DNA of 64,000 bases. It comes from Megalobrama amblycephala (taxonomy: Eukaryota > Chordata > Actinopteri > Cypriniformes > Xenocyprididae). Location of the stretch: positions 14,842,963 to 14,906,962 of the forward strand of contig NC_063057.1 of NCBI RefSeq assembly GCF_018812025.1, given 5' to 3'. The notes below the pieces were generated by a model that was not told the DNA's origin, searched no databases, and worked only from the letters and a program-made list of their open reading frames with translations. This document shows positions 36,301 through 49,919 of this stretch, one piece after another (the stretch's first letter is position 1; each line of letters opens with the position of its first letter). The translations under genes and the position numbers were made by a program.

Positions 36301-39300
36301 TTATGTCATAGTTCTTTATATCATAAACAACGTTTTAACATTCAATTTCAATTTTCTTTGGACTATGCTGAGGTGCCGAGGCATTTCCTTTGTGCGTACG
36401 CGTCTGTGTATGCACGTGCGTGTGCAGATCGCTTTGTGGCCGTGACAATGGGCCAGGGAACAGACGGTGAGAGTGTGTGTATGTCATCGGCGACTGCCGT
36501 AGACTGGCGGAGTGTGTCAGATCCAGCCTAAAATGACTAGCAGCTGGGGGTGACAGTTGTTTTAACAGCTGAGCTGACAGGATTAATTCAAATGCACTGA
36601 AATCAAAAAGTGGAGAACACCTGTTCAGTCTTCCAGCGGTCCCCACGTCCAGGCAGGGGATCAGGCTCGGGCGTGCAGCCAGGCTAGAGCTCTCTCTCCT
36701 GGAAAAGTATGGTGGGTGCACCGCCACCATGGGACAGGAGAAGGGGCGTAGGGAGGGGGAAAAAAAATGAAAACAGTGGCGGAATAGGAAGGAGTCCAAG
36801 AGCAAAGGAAGGCAGAGAGAGACACACTTGAAGGGAAAGAGGGAGGACTGGGATCCGCCTAGCTTGTTTCTGAACATCTGGCTCAAATAAAAGGCCTATT
36901 TTCTGGCAGGCCGAAGGGTGCTGACCTAGGGCCGCTCAGCAGAGACAGATTGCTTCATTTCAAAGTGTGATGCCTGACCACAGGACTGCTGGGGTTAATT
37001 CTGAGGCTCCCCCTCATGTTCAAAGACCCCCTGCCGGAGCTTCATTCACTTACTGGTGTCCACTACCGGCCTTCAGTCTCATACACTCAAGACGAGGAAG
37101 TGGAGCATCTGTGTAGTATGGAGTGTGTAGTATGTGATGGAGAGTCATTAATAGACTGTGTTGTGTTTACAATCCCCAGGGGAAGATCTTAGTTTGTCAT
37201 CACATTAAATTCGGCATGAAATGGAATTCATCCTATCTGTTATCAAAATGCATGTTGATCTTATTTTGAATTATTCATCTGTGCATATCATTTTTAATTT
37301 TTTTTTTTTTTAAATCAAAATGTCATAACTTGATCTTCCGATGCTGTATGCTGGTTTCCTCCAATCATTTAGTCAGCTTAAACCCCCGCAACTTTCTTAC
37401 AATCAATCGCAAGAACTTTTGATGCACAGGACCATGTTCCCATCCTACATTTTTTCTCCATTTCACTTGAAAGGATGCATGTCACAATACAGACCGCTAG
37501 GTTGTGAGTTTACGGCCTGAAACACAGTATACTCAAGCACATGAAAGCAAATGCTTCTGGCTGTGCAAGCTAGGTTGCACAATATTTGAACTTTTTTGCA
37601 ATTGACAATACAATGCAAATGCATTCTTAGCATCACCACCAGGGGTGCAATAGCGAGCAAGGTTGACTACTGTCAGGTGGAGCAGCAGTTTGAAGAGAAT
37701 TTTACTATGTTAGCCAAACTGTTAGCATTTTTAGCTAGCTACCTGGACATAATGCATGATATTTAAAAAAAAAAAATGCTGCTAAATCTTAAGATTGCAT
37801 TTGTCATGTGGTATTTGCCTACACATACTAACTCCTAACCCTAACTTAAAACCTAAGTATAGTACTGGTAGCACATTCTGATATATAACTTTACGGTTTG
37901 TCGTGATCAGATCCATTCATATTTCTGAACTCTGAACTAAAGTCTGCACTTTTCTTGACAAGTGACTGCATGATTGATTTAACCAGTGGAATTGACTTGA
38001 CATGGGATTTGGGGTTTGGGGAAAACAATACCGTCTGCAAATATAACACTTCCAGTTTAATGAGAAAGTCATTTGAAAGTAACTATCACCTCCTTGCGCA
38101 CTGTGAAAGTGTACGCAACAGGACTGTGCACTTGCAATGCATTAGCCAATGAAGTTTGCATACTTGTTTCTGGCCTAAAGTCAAACTTCTACAGAAAAAT
38201 GTCCTGACTTGTGTGTGTTTACCTTTACCAAAGACTTTTTTGTGAGTGTGTGTTTGTACGTGCTCGACATGTTGTGTGCGGGTGAGCAGCCTCTGACATT
38301 TGGCCTGTGCACATCCACTGTTTGTTCTAATCTACTCCAACCCAAGCAAATACACCTAAATCTGCTTTGTAATTTACTTTACATATCCCTTTTTAACCCT
38401 GTTGAGCCTCAAGTGAGTGTGTATATGTGTGTTAGAAAAGAAGTGAATGGATTTAGATTTAGATTTACAGGGGCGTGTAATGGATATGAGGAAGGGATTT
38501 GCAAGCCATGTGAAAGGCCTCTAACGCCACATCAAAATAACCAACAACCACTGACCCCCAATTACCCATAATGCAACAGCACGCCAGAGCCTAGCGGTTC
38601 AACCATACGCACATGCCTGCTATTGCCATATTTCCTCTTGCCTTGATTCCCTTTTCAGAAATCACACACACACAGTGTTTCAAAAAGCCACCAGTGCAAT
38701 TGGGAAAAAGTGCTGTGATGGAGATTCAGAAAGCTCTCTATCTACTAAAGCATGATCAAAGAGAGGGGTGAGTGATATTTTATAGAGCTCGCTCAGTTTT
38801 TAAAAGTTGCAATGAATATTCATGGGATATTGTATTCCATTATTTAGCATTAGCTTCAAAAATGCCAACACACACAAAATAAAATTAGCATGTTAATAGA
38901 TATGGGTGTGCTCTGCAAATTAGCATAAGAATGACACAACTGCTCAACGTCTGAGAGCTTTACAGGTTTAACAACTAAACAAACGGTGAAGAACTCACTT
39001 TATTTGTGCGAACTGATTATTTTTTAAGGGGTCTGCCTCGCCGTACCGATTGCGTGTGCACTAGCATACAGAGAAGTTCTTAAACATCTCACGAAATCAG
39101 TCATCTTCTACACATCTCCATAAGCGATATTCATATTATGCAATTCACAGGCACATCATTAAATCCAGCAAGGCAAACGGAGCTGCTAATATATGGATTC
39201 CTCATGTTCAGACCTTGCATTCAGCCATCACGGCTCAGGAGCATTTCCAATTCATGCACGTCAATGACGGCTGTGTGCAACTGTCCAAGTCTTGAGCCAC

Positions 39301-39555
39301 AATGGTGTGGCTATGGAACAGTCAGCTCTATAATGGCCCTGCTATGGAGCCACAGTCTAATTCATGAACCTCCGGCTTTTGTGCTTTTCTTAATGCCACA
39401 CCAGGAGGTCAATAACAAAACTTTAGACACACAATCACAATCGCACACACACACACACACATAAGTAATGCACAAAGACGTCCATCTCAAGTCTCTAATC
39501 CGATGCCCACACTTAAAGTAAAAAAAGACCACAGCGCTGTTATGCCAAAGGCTCT

Positions 39556-39558
<3 letters not shown>

Positions 39559-39587
<29 letters not shown>
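39559..39587 (+). repeat. (TG)n microsatellite
   Basis: A TG run of about 29 bases. A CA run of 18 bases lies about 100 bases to the left (39444-39461), so the two could pair as an imperfect inverted repeat. Confidence 0.9.
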
Positions 39588-39589
<2 letters not shown>

Positions 39590-41814
39590 TCAGACAGCTT
39601 TTCCCATCCCGTAAGCGGCATTCAGCTCTAATATCACCCATCCAGTGAGAAGGCTCATCCCTATTGATTGTCTTGTGCAAGGCAGCAGAAGAATACAAAC
39701 TGAAAGGCAGACCCAAACAATTCAATACAACTGACTTGAATGTGCCTTTCATACGCTGGAACAATGGCTCGCTCACAATAGGGCCCCGTTAACTCTAATG
39801 TGTTCAGCTGTTTTGCCAACCTCAAAGAAAAGTACACTGACTTGGATTCAGCCAGAGACAAATTAACAGGCATGCAACCGTCTCCTCGGAAAAAAGGAGG
39901 CATCTTGTGCTTTTCTCAGTAAAGACTGACGGCGCTACTAAGAAAAATCTGTAGCGCTGTAATGGCTGAGTTAGAATAGCTGGTGTTTTGTTGCACTAGA
40001 TTCAGTAAACAGAGATAAAAACTTTATTCAGAAGGCGTCTGTTTGTCTATCAGGTTGGATTGCATCATTTTTAAACAGATATGCCCAGAGGAAAGGTTTA
40101 TTGCTCAAAGGTTGCTCTTTGAGAGCTCAATTATCAACTTAAAATTCTTTAGGAGACATAAAAATATGAGATAATTGTTGACATAGTACAGTAAGAGCAC
40201 TGAGGTATTATTGCATTTGTCACTTGGCTGTCAGAATTAGATGAATCAGCACTTATCAGGTACTAAAATTAAGTAAAAATAGAGCAAAAGAAAGAGAAAA
40301 ATTAAGGGAAAACAGCTTTAGATTTACACTGATTTATTAACTGATACATTTCTTCAGGTTACACCTCTGACAACAATCTCTCTTTCAATAACCTCTACGG
40401 AGCCATATTTTGTTTTGTGTAGTTCTCCATTCTCTCTTTTTCTGTCTTCAGTCTCTAACTCAGCCCTCGTTTTTCAGAGCACGAGGGGAAGATAATGACA
40501 AACAACTCCAGTGAAAACCTTCCTCCTAATGTTAATTTATACATCTAACTAATTACTACCAAATGCTGGAAATTGCACATGGAAGTTGTTCTCTCCCACG
40601 CTCTGCCTCTTCGCTCACAGACGCTCTCAGCGCTCATAGTGTGCCCTCCTCGCCTTCTATTTGCCTGAATTTGTCTGTTTATGGCTGCATATGGAAGTCC
40701 TTTGGTAGTTTTTCTTGTTCGATCTGTTCGTTCTTACTTGATGCAGCATCCTAAAAAAACTGCTAAAGAACCAAACTGTGCACAACTGTGTTTATGTGTG
40801 CTTTCAAGCACATGTGTGTGTTTGGGGTCAAATTATAGTGTGTGTGTGTGTGTGTGAGAAAGCACTCCGCAGCAGCAGTCATATAGCGGATTAGTAGACC
40901 CTGGGGAGATTTAGACAGAGATGCACTGCTGAACTGCTTCAGAGCTCTTCTACCCCTTTCGTCTTCATGGAACAGTGTATCCGCCCTTCTTATTCTCTCT
41001 CATTGAGGGGTATGAATGCGTGAGCCCTTGGCTAACAATGACAGGGCCTAAGTGCTGTCTTATAAAATGCCCCAGTGCCTCCAAACACCCCCCTCATGCA
41101 CGTCTCACAAAAGACGTACACTCGGTGAGAGAGTGTGTGCGGTGCAGCCTTGCTCTGATCTTAAAACACCATTTGACGTGCCCTACAGTTCAGTGTCATG
41201 CTATAAAACAGTGCAGTCGCACAACTTACGGCCCACTGTGCATTTAAAGCCACCTCCGGTCTGACCCCAGACCGGTGGAGGCAGCGTAAGATAATAGAGG
41301 CATCCGGGCAGCAGCTGACCCCAGGACGGGCTTTGAAGCTGGAGCATCCCACAGAGAGAGAAGCAAGGAGAGGGACTCAATTAGTCAAGTCTAAATTGAA
41401 CCATCAATCTCGGCTCACTCCATGGCCATCCGGTGCGAGGGGGCCAGCACTCGTAAACAAGACCACGCGGTTACTTCAAGAGGGCTGTACGGCATCTGAG
41501 GTGGAGAACTAATGACAACTTTATGGGAAAAGAGAGGAGAGTTGAATCTGATTTGTCTCATGTATGTGGAATATTATATGCATTGAGCCAACAAAAACAA
41601 AATATGAAGAATAAATCAAAATCGAAATCTTCATTTCTAATACTGTAGTCACCTGCTCTGTTACAAATATAATAAAACTCTAAATAATATACATATTTAA
41701 GCAATAAAAAAAGTGCTTGAACAAACAATAACACGTATGCCAAAATACCTGTTTTGTCACGTCTAATCATAAGAGGACTCTTAAATGAGTTGATTAATGT
41801 CTTAAATAAACTTA

Positions 41815-42404
41815 GAGTTGTGAGAAAATGAGATGCGCATCAGATCTGTGTCATGTTCGGCAGCGGCAGGTCTTAAAGTGACAGCAGCCTAATAAACCAT
41901 TTGCTGTGATGTCTGTCAGTAATGCTAAAAATTTTAGCTTTAATAAGGATTAATCCATATTTAATTGATAATTTATGCAGTGAAGCCTGTAAAGTGTTTG
42001 ATAACTTTATTCCGTTTCTACCACAGGTAAATATGACATTTATTATAATGGGTTTATGTGAAGATTGTTTTAAATTTAAAAAATATTATTTTAAAGCCTA
42101 ATAAATGTTGAAATTGATAGCTTTCCATTATACAGTAATGTTGAATGTCTATAATGTTAAAAAAAACTATTTAATAGAGACATCAGTTATTAGTATCAGT
42201 GATATTGACCTTCATTCATAAAAAGATGCCATTAAGCAAATATTTAAAATATACTGTCTTTAAGTCATTTCTACATTAATTTGGAGAGTAACTGTGAAAT
42301 TATTAAAATATAAAAATATTAAAAACCCCAATGTTTTTAATCGCAATTAATTACAGAACAAAGTGTGATTAATTAGTTAATTTTTTTAATCGATTGACAG
42401 CACT
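41815..42404 (-). mobile_element. truncated dispersed element ending TAGTGCTGTCAATCGATTAA
   Basis: Read on the minus strand from 42404 it begins TAGTGCTGTCAATCGATTAA, continues AT-rich through GAAGGTCAATATCACTGATA and TTTTAGCATTACTGACAGAC, and reaches CACTTTAAGACCTGCCGCTG near 41870. I recognise this order from memory as a widespread cyprinid repeat. No opposite terminus is found, so the copy is probably truncated at the left. Confidence 0.5.
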
Positions 42405-43243
42405 AATAAATACAAATAAATTTAAAAATAATCACATTATATTAAATAATATAATACTGTATAATATTAAACACTATAATATATATATATTCTCTTGTCC
42501 CCTTTGCAAAATAATGCAAAATGCAAAAGTTTCACAGCCATTAAATACTATTTAAGACTTTTAGCAGGTATGGCAAAAATAACTTTATGGACTCTGGATG
42601 AGAGTTACTGATGAGAGGAGTGATCTATTTTGTGTAAAAGCACACAGGGTGGGGAGACTCAAAGAGAGGCACAGGAAGGTGAATGAGACTATTGTCTGTA
42701 AAGGGCTGTGTGACGTATGCTCAGCTTGAGAGTTGTGTGTGTATGTGTGTGTAAGGTTCAGTGCTAAGGGAACCAAAGCTCGGCCCTGACCATGAATCAA
42801 GCTCAGCCCAGCGCCAAGGCTGACAAACACATACACTCGCGCGCACACACACACACACGCGTGGACACTCAGGAGACCCTGAACATCTGTGCCCCACATA
42901 ACACAGACTGCCAAGCACTAGTGAGGACTACATCTCCTCCACAGAGAGCCGGGGGGAGGAGGAGGAGCGTGATCATACCATCAAAGAAGAAAGCGTCTCA
43001 AAGATTTGGAGTAGTTCAAGATGAGGATGAAGTTCATTTGCAGTATAGCCGTCTGATTGCGGTCAGTCTTTAAGAGTGTGCTGTGTGTGGATGACACAGG
43101 AAGTGCTCTGTGAGTGTGTGTTTGCTGTCCAGACCCCTGAGAGAGACACTGTGCTGCTCCCTCTGAACCCCTGACAGCCCTCCTGCCCTCTTTCCATTAC
43201 TAAAGCTAATAACACACACACACACTCCAGCACGCTGCTGCCT

Positions 43244-43245
43244 GA

Positions 43246-43281
<36 letters not shown>
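43244..43281 (+). repeat. (CA)n microsatellite
   Basis: A CA run with one interruption (ACCA), in intron 3. It is preceded by a second shorter CA tract at 43211-43225. Confidence 0.9.
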
Positions 43282-43285
<4 letters not shown>

Positions 43286-43689
43286 CTGGAAACTGTTCTT
43301 GCTGCAGTTTTGAAATATATTGCTACACACATAGTGAGAGATGAGAAAAAGAGGCATGAAATGAAAAAAGGTGACTAAATGACAGATTCCCCCTCCCTAG
43401 TTTTCACAAATGACAGGCAGATATATCGGTCAGGCCTAATAATTGCCCGATATTTGACCATATTGAGATGATGGTATCTCCTGATAACTGTGCCTGTCTG
43501 GCAATAGATAATGCATATGGCCTACCAACAAAAATGAATAAATACTCCTTGCACATCTGAATGAGTCAATACAGCAGAAAAACAAGAGAAGAAGCTATTC
43601 AAAGCTACATTTAAAAAAATATTTTAGTCAAAAATGCTTGAAAATGATCTTTGAAAAGGAGTTTGAAACATTTTTATAGCACTTTTAAA

Positions 43690-44840
43690 CGATTAATCAC
43701 ATCCAAAATAAAAGTTTGTGTTTAGGTCATTGACGAATAAGGTTTTTAAAAGTGAAAAACAAAACAAAAAAAAAAACATAATGAAAATATAATTAATTTT
43801 AAAGTTTTAATAAAGTGTTAACAATGAGATTATGTGGTTTTTATAATCATAAATTAACACTGCTTTTGTCATTTTTTACAAGATGGACAAAATTTGTCAT
43901 CAAAAAAGTCATTCGGTTTAACCAGAATTTTTACTTAATGACACTTTTGGTTATACCAAATGACAATATTTTCAAACAATGCTAACAGGCTGATAGCTAG
44001 CTAGCAAAAGGACAATCAAACATTTTATATTTAGTACATAATATACAAGTATATATTAGTATATAAGTATACAAGTTTTTTAAATATTACAACATTGTCC
44101 ACGTTTTATAGCGGTTGTACCGAATGACCTGATGTTTTGGGACTTGCGTATGAGCAAATGAAAACCTGAATTTTTCAAATAGTTAAGACAGTGTTAGTTA
44201 CTTTGTTTCATGAACATGTGGTCCTTTGCAGGTGTCTGAATGATGTCACATCCTGTCACATGATATTGACCACATGACTTGATCCAAAATGGTCCCTTTA
44301 TATTGGTTACTCTGAATAACATTAATGAAATTCATTTTTCCGGACATTCTTTCTAATAACAAAGCAACAACTTCTACACATAATTTTAATACCATTTTGC
44401 ACTATGTTGATATATGATGTTATAAAATCATGCCAGAATAAAAAATATGTACATTTATTACATTTTAAGATATTTTAATCACAAATGAAATGGCTGTATT
44501 GGCCTTTGGACGGTTAAACCGAATGACCTTTTGACATTTCAAAATCTTTAAAATACCTTTATATGTAGCAAAATATAATTAAAACCTTTTGGATTCAATA
44601 CAAGAGATCTACCTTACATACTTTAGATGTTCTTTGTTTTTCATTATTATTATTAAGGCCTTTGGACAAAAAAAATGACCGTCACGTCACTAACCCGTTT
44701 ACATAATATATGTGTGTGTACTGTGTATATTTATTATGTATATTAAAAATACACACACATGTATGTATATATTTAACAAAAATATATTTATATATAAAGT
44801 TTTTATTAATATTTATAATTATAATCATCATATATTAATA
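43690..44840. mobile_element. interrupted GATTAATC-type element (host of a nested insertion)
   Basis: The left part, ACGATTAATCACATCCAAAA and TAAAAGTTTGTGTTTA (43689-43724), and the right part, from ACATAATATATGTGTGTGTA (44701 on), line up in order with the uninterrupted element at 47329-47680, which reads AAAAGTTTGAGTTCGCATAA and TATATGTGTGAGTACTGTGT. About 970 bases separate the two parts here. The outer ends are eroded, and only one side of the terminal repeat is clear. Confidence 0.65.
43725..44696. mobile_element. nested insertion flanked by GTTTA, family unknown
   Basis: The 972-base insert lies between two copies of GTTTA (43720-43724 and 44697-44701) inside an older element. It begins GGTCATTGACGAATAAGG and ends GACCGTCACGTCACTAACCC. 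GGTCATT recurs inverted 16 bases inside the right end. Motifs related to GGTTAAACCGAATGACC recur at 43908-43923 (inverted), 43949-43964, 44112-44129 and 44511-44527. GGCCTTTGGAC occurs twice near the right end. It has no open frame of note and is therefore non-autonomous. Confidence 0.65.
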
Positions 44841-45014
44841 TATGATGCCAGCCTGCTTTCTAGATACTGCATAAAGCCATTTTGGTCGACCAGTTGTGTG
44901 CAGTAACAGGTAGAAAGGGAAACTGCTTTAAGATGTGCAGTATCATTGAGGCCAGTCGATTAGGGACAGACTCGGACGCTCGTTTATAAAGGCCAAATGC
45001 TCTGCTCTTGGTCA

Positions 45015-45057
45015 AACACACACACACAACCACACACACACACACACACACACACAC
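45015..45057 (+). repeat. (CA)n microsatellite, interrupted
   Basis: Two CA runs are separated by AACC, in intron 3. Confidence 0.9.
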
Positions 45058-47328
45058 TCGCCTGACCCAGTATAAGTTTGGCTGGTATCTCTTCGTAACA
45101 AACGACTCAGCTCGGGCAGTTTTTCTGGGGGGAAGTGGAGCAGCGAGGGGGGACAGGTGAGCAAACGACTCGCTAACACGCTGACTAACACGCTCCCGAT
45201 TTCACATGGGGAGTGAGATGCATGCAGCCCCCTCTTCCTTTTCTCTTACTGTTTTCTGACCCATTTCCTTTCTACTTTCCCTTTACAAGCCAGCGCTACG
45301 TTTCCACCACACCGAGCGCGCGAGCGACCTTCGATGAATGCGCGTGTACATGCGAGCGTGTGATTGATCCAGCTAGAAGCAGAGTATGAGAAAGAGAGGG
45401 AGGGTGGGAAGAGAGAGAGAGAAAGGGAACTGTAATAATACAACCCTTTCATAATGATTAAAGCATTCATTAATTTTTCATCATAACCTGCCGTTTGCAG
45501 CTAATGGTCTTTGTGAGGTACACAAGCAAACAATGGACAGGCGAGTTGAAAAGGGATTTTTATCAGGCTATGAGAGCCCTGGCTCAATGCACTGCCCACC
45601 TCCCCCACTTTATTTCTCTTTTCTTTTCTGCTTCTTTTTCTCTCTGTCCATGCTTCTTGAGGGACTGGGGCTTCTTTTGTTTGCACATTTCATTTGAACA
45701 AAGTAGAGAGATAATGCGCTACTGTAGTCTCCTGCTAATGGACTGTCTCTTTTACTTGCTTGCTTTTTCTCAAGAGTTCTATAAGTATCCTTCCTATATT
45801 TTTTCCTGGCCTCCTGTATACGACAGCTGTTGAATTTCATGACCTTTCGGATTTCTCTAATGTAACCATTTTCTCTGACATAACTATTAAAATCAAATGT
45901 AAATGAAGCAAAAACCTGCTTGTTTTTTATAGAATTGAATGATAGTCACACAAACGAGCAGAATCAGTGCCAGCAAAACTCCAACGCCTGTCATTTACGA
46001 AGTCTTACGCATCCTTGCCTATTAAATGTTTAGTCTTTTATATACCAATATCATATTTAAATCCATTCTGCAGATTTTTCCCCAAATCAGAGCTGAAAAT
46101 AAAATAAAATATAATACAGTTGTAAAACTTTCCTCTAAAACTGCTGACCTGAATGGAAGTCAGACCGTGGAGCAAAATCTAGTGTGACCTCAGCTTAAGA
46201 CAAAGCATGGAGTAATTCAACAGTTGTAAGACAGAGAAAACAGAGCGTGCTAAACCCTGCTGTATGTAAATACTACAGCGAGAGCTAAATCAGTGAATGC
46301 TAGCTTTGTTTGCCTGCATTCTTCACATGGTTGACAGCTTTAAGTAGCCTTCAGTGTGCACGGGTGAAGAAAACAATACTGTACAATCACACATCGATCT
46401 ATCGACCGACCGACCGACCCATCCATTTATTCTTCAATCCGTCCAGTATCAGTATGTTCACATGTTTATTTGCACACACATCGGCTAATTCACATAGGGA
46501 GCAGGTTCTGATTATTCATGAGGAACTGGCCTCTAATTACAGAGCGAGTGTGGTGTGATGTAAGAGACAGAGAGAGAGAGAGATCCTGTGGAAGGAGCTG
46601 AGAGCCGTTCTCTCAGTAATCAGTCTGAAATGAATATGCAAAGTGTGGCACACAATGGCTCCGAACAGCTGATCCCTGCCTGCTTAAACAAAGGCCTGAC
46701 TTTATCAACAGCTCTCATTAAGCAGAATTTGTTAGTCAGGAATGAAGGACAGATAGATGGAAGAAAGAATGAGTGTGTGCGAGCGAGTGAGGGAGAGAAA
46801 GACAGAGATGCTCACCATGAAATCCTTCACACTTTTTCAGTCGGTTTCACATTGTAATTTCATCACAATAAGACATACACGTGTGCCAATGTCCTTTGAC
46901 TGTCTAATACAGTGAACTTTTTCCACCAATAGGGTGCCAGTGCTGATTTCGGAGCTGGTGCCCAATCTGGATCTACTCCATGTGCTTTTTCCATACAAAA
47001 AAAAAAATGGTTCTGGAGGGAAAAAATTGGCTGTGCAATGACTCCTAAAACCTGCTGGTCTCCAACCAGGAAGTTTTCAGAACAACAAGTTAAAGCTAGA
47101 TAGCTCCCACTAATCAAAGAAACTCTCTACACTGGAAAAAAGTCTGATGTGACAATGTTAAATGTCTTTATTTATTGCTATGAATTTTATTTAAAATGAC
47201 ATTAAATAAATTAATAAATTAACTCAATGGCATCAAAAGTATTTATAAATTAATTGCAATTGATTTTTAAATAGATAAATAATAATAAAACAAATTCCCA
47301 TGGTATCAAAAGCATTTACACATCTTTA

Positions 47329-47680
47329 GGGCTGTCAAACGATTAATCGCGATTAATCGCATACAAAATAAAAGTTTGAGTTCGCATAATATATGTGTGA
47401 GTACTGTGTGTAATTCATATGCATTTATAAATACACACAAGTTAATGTATATATTTAAGAGAAATATGTTATTTATGTACAAAAAATTTATTTATATATA
47501 ATAGAAATTATATAAAAATATAAATAAATACATATACTTGTAAATATTTCTCAAATATATACATGGATGTGTTTGTATTTATATATACATAATAATTACA
47601 CACAGTACACCCACATATATAAGGCAAACTCAAACTTTTATTTTGTATGCGATTAATCGCGATTAATCGTTTGACAGCCC
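47329..47680. mobile_element. inverted-repeat element with GATTAATCGCGATTAATCG ends
   Basis: The 352-base element starts GGGCTGTCAAACGATTAATC and ends GATTAATCGTTTGACAGCCC, flanked on both sides by TA (47327-47328, 47681-47682). The inverted repeat extends about 50 bases per side through CATACAAAATAAAAGTTTGA. The interior is AT-rich with no reading frame. The structure fits a TA-target MITE. Confidence 0.8.
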
Positions 47681-47945
47681 TACTTCAAATCGATCTTTCT
47701 TTCCATGGCACCAAAAGTAGCTTGTAATAAAGATGCTTAATTAAATGAGTTGGTTTTAATATATGTTCTCAAAATACGCAAACAATCACCATGAAGTGAC
47801 ATGTTCAGTAGTGGAGAGGTTATATTGTTGTTCGGCTCTCAAGACGTTGTAAACAAGGTGAGAATTGAGGCTTCATAACAGCTTTTTCTGTGAGAACTTC
47901 ACAATCATGTGTGTCAAAACGTGTATTAAATTCTCCATCACTCAC

Positions 47946-48171
47946 CTTCTGGCTCATTCTTGATGAGTTCCTCCATCTTGCGCTGTTTGAGCGTGTCGAC
48001 CACGTCGGCCAGGCTGCCCTTGCGTCTCTCCGGAGTGCCCAGAGCTGAAGCGGAGCTGGGTTCGCTCCCTGGCCGCATGGACCCCTCCTCCTGCTGCTGC
48101 TTACTGGGTGAGGTAGAAGAGTTGTGCTGGGGGTAGGGGCTCAGGGCCAGGCCTTTACAACCATCCTGATC
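47946..48171 (-). CDS. sox5: sox5 coding exon 3 ([19 protein letters not shown] segment)
   Basis: The 226-base exon encodes residues 80-154 and the first base of codon 155. The early part is a Ser/Pro/Gln linker ([14 protein letters not shown]). The second part, [19 protein letters not shown] and [12 protein letters not shown] (residues 124-154), is nearly invariant in SoxD proteins. IKNE at residues 149-152 fits the sumoylation consensus psi-K-x-E; this is a motif match only. The acceptor is a pyrimidine tract ending TTTGTCAG. A second in-frame AG six bases downstream would drop Asp-Gln (exon start 48165). The donor is GTGAGT. Intron 3, which follows, is the largest in the window at about 21.6 kb. 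Confidence 0.95.
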
Positions 48172-49897
48172 CTGACAAAGAGACGGAGAGAGAGACAGGG
48201 TGTTAAACAAAGCGATAAACAGGCCTTCACTAATTATTTCGTCCTGTTCCTGAGTGTTGAGGCATGTTTAGATTTACTTTCATCCTCATCTGCCCATCTG
48301 TACTGTAGCAAGTCTCTCTCTCTCTCTCTCTGCCTCTGTCGGTCTGAAGTCTCTTTAGACAAAATCATTAGCTGCAAAAAGTTTCAGTCGTTTCACCATC
48401 ACAGGAACGGTCTCTTCCTCTGAGAAAGGAAGTTTTTCTACTTTGAATCAGCTCCAAACACACAAGAACGTCCAAGTTTTTCAACCACATTTTTTCTTCT
48501 CTTCTTGACCAACATGACAGCTGCAATATCAATCACCATCTTCAATGTTTCATGCATTGATCTTCTGTCCAAATATATAACAGTTCCCATCTTATGGTTT
48601 CTTATGTAATGTGGTTCAGAATTAGGCTTGTACACTATAATAAATGAAATTGTGCAGTTGTTGCCTTAAGGGGCTCTACCCAATCTGGGTCATTAAGACA
48701 ACTTTTATTGGGATAACCTAATATAGTCGAATTAAATAACTTTGACTTGAATAAAACCAGGTCATGAGTTCAGTTCATGATTTTGTTTACAAATGACAAA
48801 GCATTTTTACAGTGAACCTTTCATAGATGCAACAGCATAAAAAACTAATGCTATAAACTGTATATACATACAATATAATTACATAATTTATTTTTATCAA
48901 TTTACTTATGTATGTATGTGCACACATACTGTAAATTGGGTAAATGACAGATGTGGAGATTTATGACGAATTATCACACACACACACGCCACGTTACTTT
49001 CACCGAGCTCCGGATCTCCTTTATAAAGTTTAATTACAAAACAAGTCAGGTATTTGGAGACAAGGTCAACAGTCCAAGTCCGTTAATCAGGGTTAATCTT
49101 TGGTTAATCCTCATCTATTATCTACCTTACCACCAGCGTGACTGACAGCAGCCTCAGCCAATCAGACAATAGCATAATCCCACTGACGTGTTTGGATATG
49201 GTGACCAGATTTACACCTCAACAATCAACATCAGCTCCTCAGTGCCACCTGCATCAGTCATGCAAAGCAAAATATTGTCAAACCAAACTCAAGTTCACAG
49301 GATTGATCAAGTTCTCCATGCAGGTCTTTCACCCGCTTAGATTTTAATAATGACATCTGTTTTTAATCATTAACTCAGAGAGTGAACAGAGAGCAGCAGA
49401 TGGTTCATTTGCTAGAGCTTAATGCAACGAGTTACACAAGACTTTCACAAGATACAGAACAGTGGCAAATACATAGATATTAGGTAGAGTGATCTGATTG
49501 GGCCCTGTCAACAAAACAATTCATTCTATACAATTTTTATTAAATACGTGCATTTTCCCCCTACTATTTAATTATAATGACACATTTTGAGAAATGACAA
49601 ATGTTGAGAAATAATAAAATGACTAAATGTTGTAAAATTATAACAATTTTTGACATTTAACATCATATTTTTTTTTTTTTTACATCGAATAATATCAACA
49701 AAACTATCTATAAATGATTCAATTACTAAATGTTGCCACTTAATTTCAGCTATTTATATGCCATTTATTTTTAATGACATCAACCACTTTCTTTTGCACA
49801 AAATAGACAAATAAACACCATATTCAGATACATACAGTTGTCAACACTTCATATATCCAGTTATTAATATAATCACACAGATTGACTCGCCACAATC

Positions 49898-49919
49898 CAT
49901 CATCATCATCATCATCATG
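49898..49919 (+). repeat. (CAT)7 trinucleotide repeat
   Basis: Seven CAT/ATC units are followed by a short TAATAATAATAA tract, in intron 2. Confidence 0.9.

Noticed and set aside
36335..36886. 183-codon minus-strand open frame in intron 3
   Set aside because: Composition (Ser/His/Thr, translated GT and CT repeats at its C-terminus) and lack of splice-compatible context argue against an exon.
47320..47690. hAT element with 8-base duplication
   Set aside because: The TAGGGCTG end looked hAT-like, but the eight bases outside each end do not match; TA on both sides fits better.
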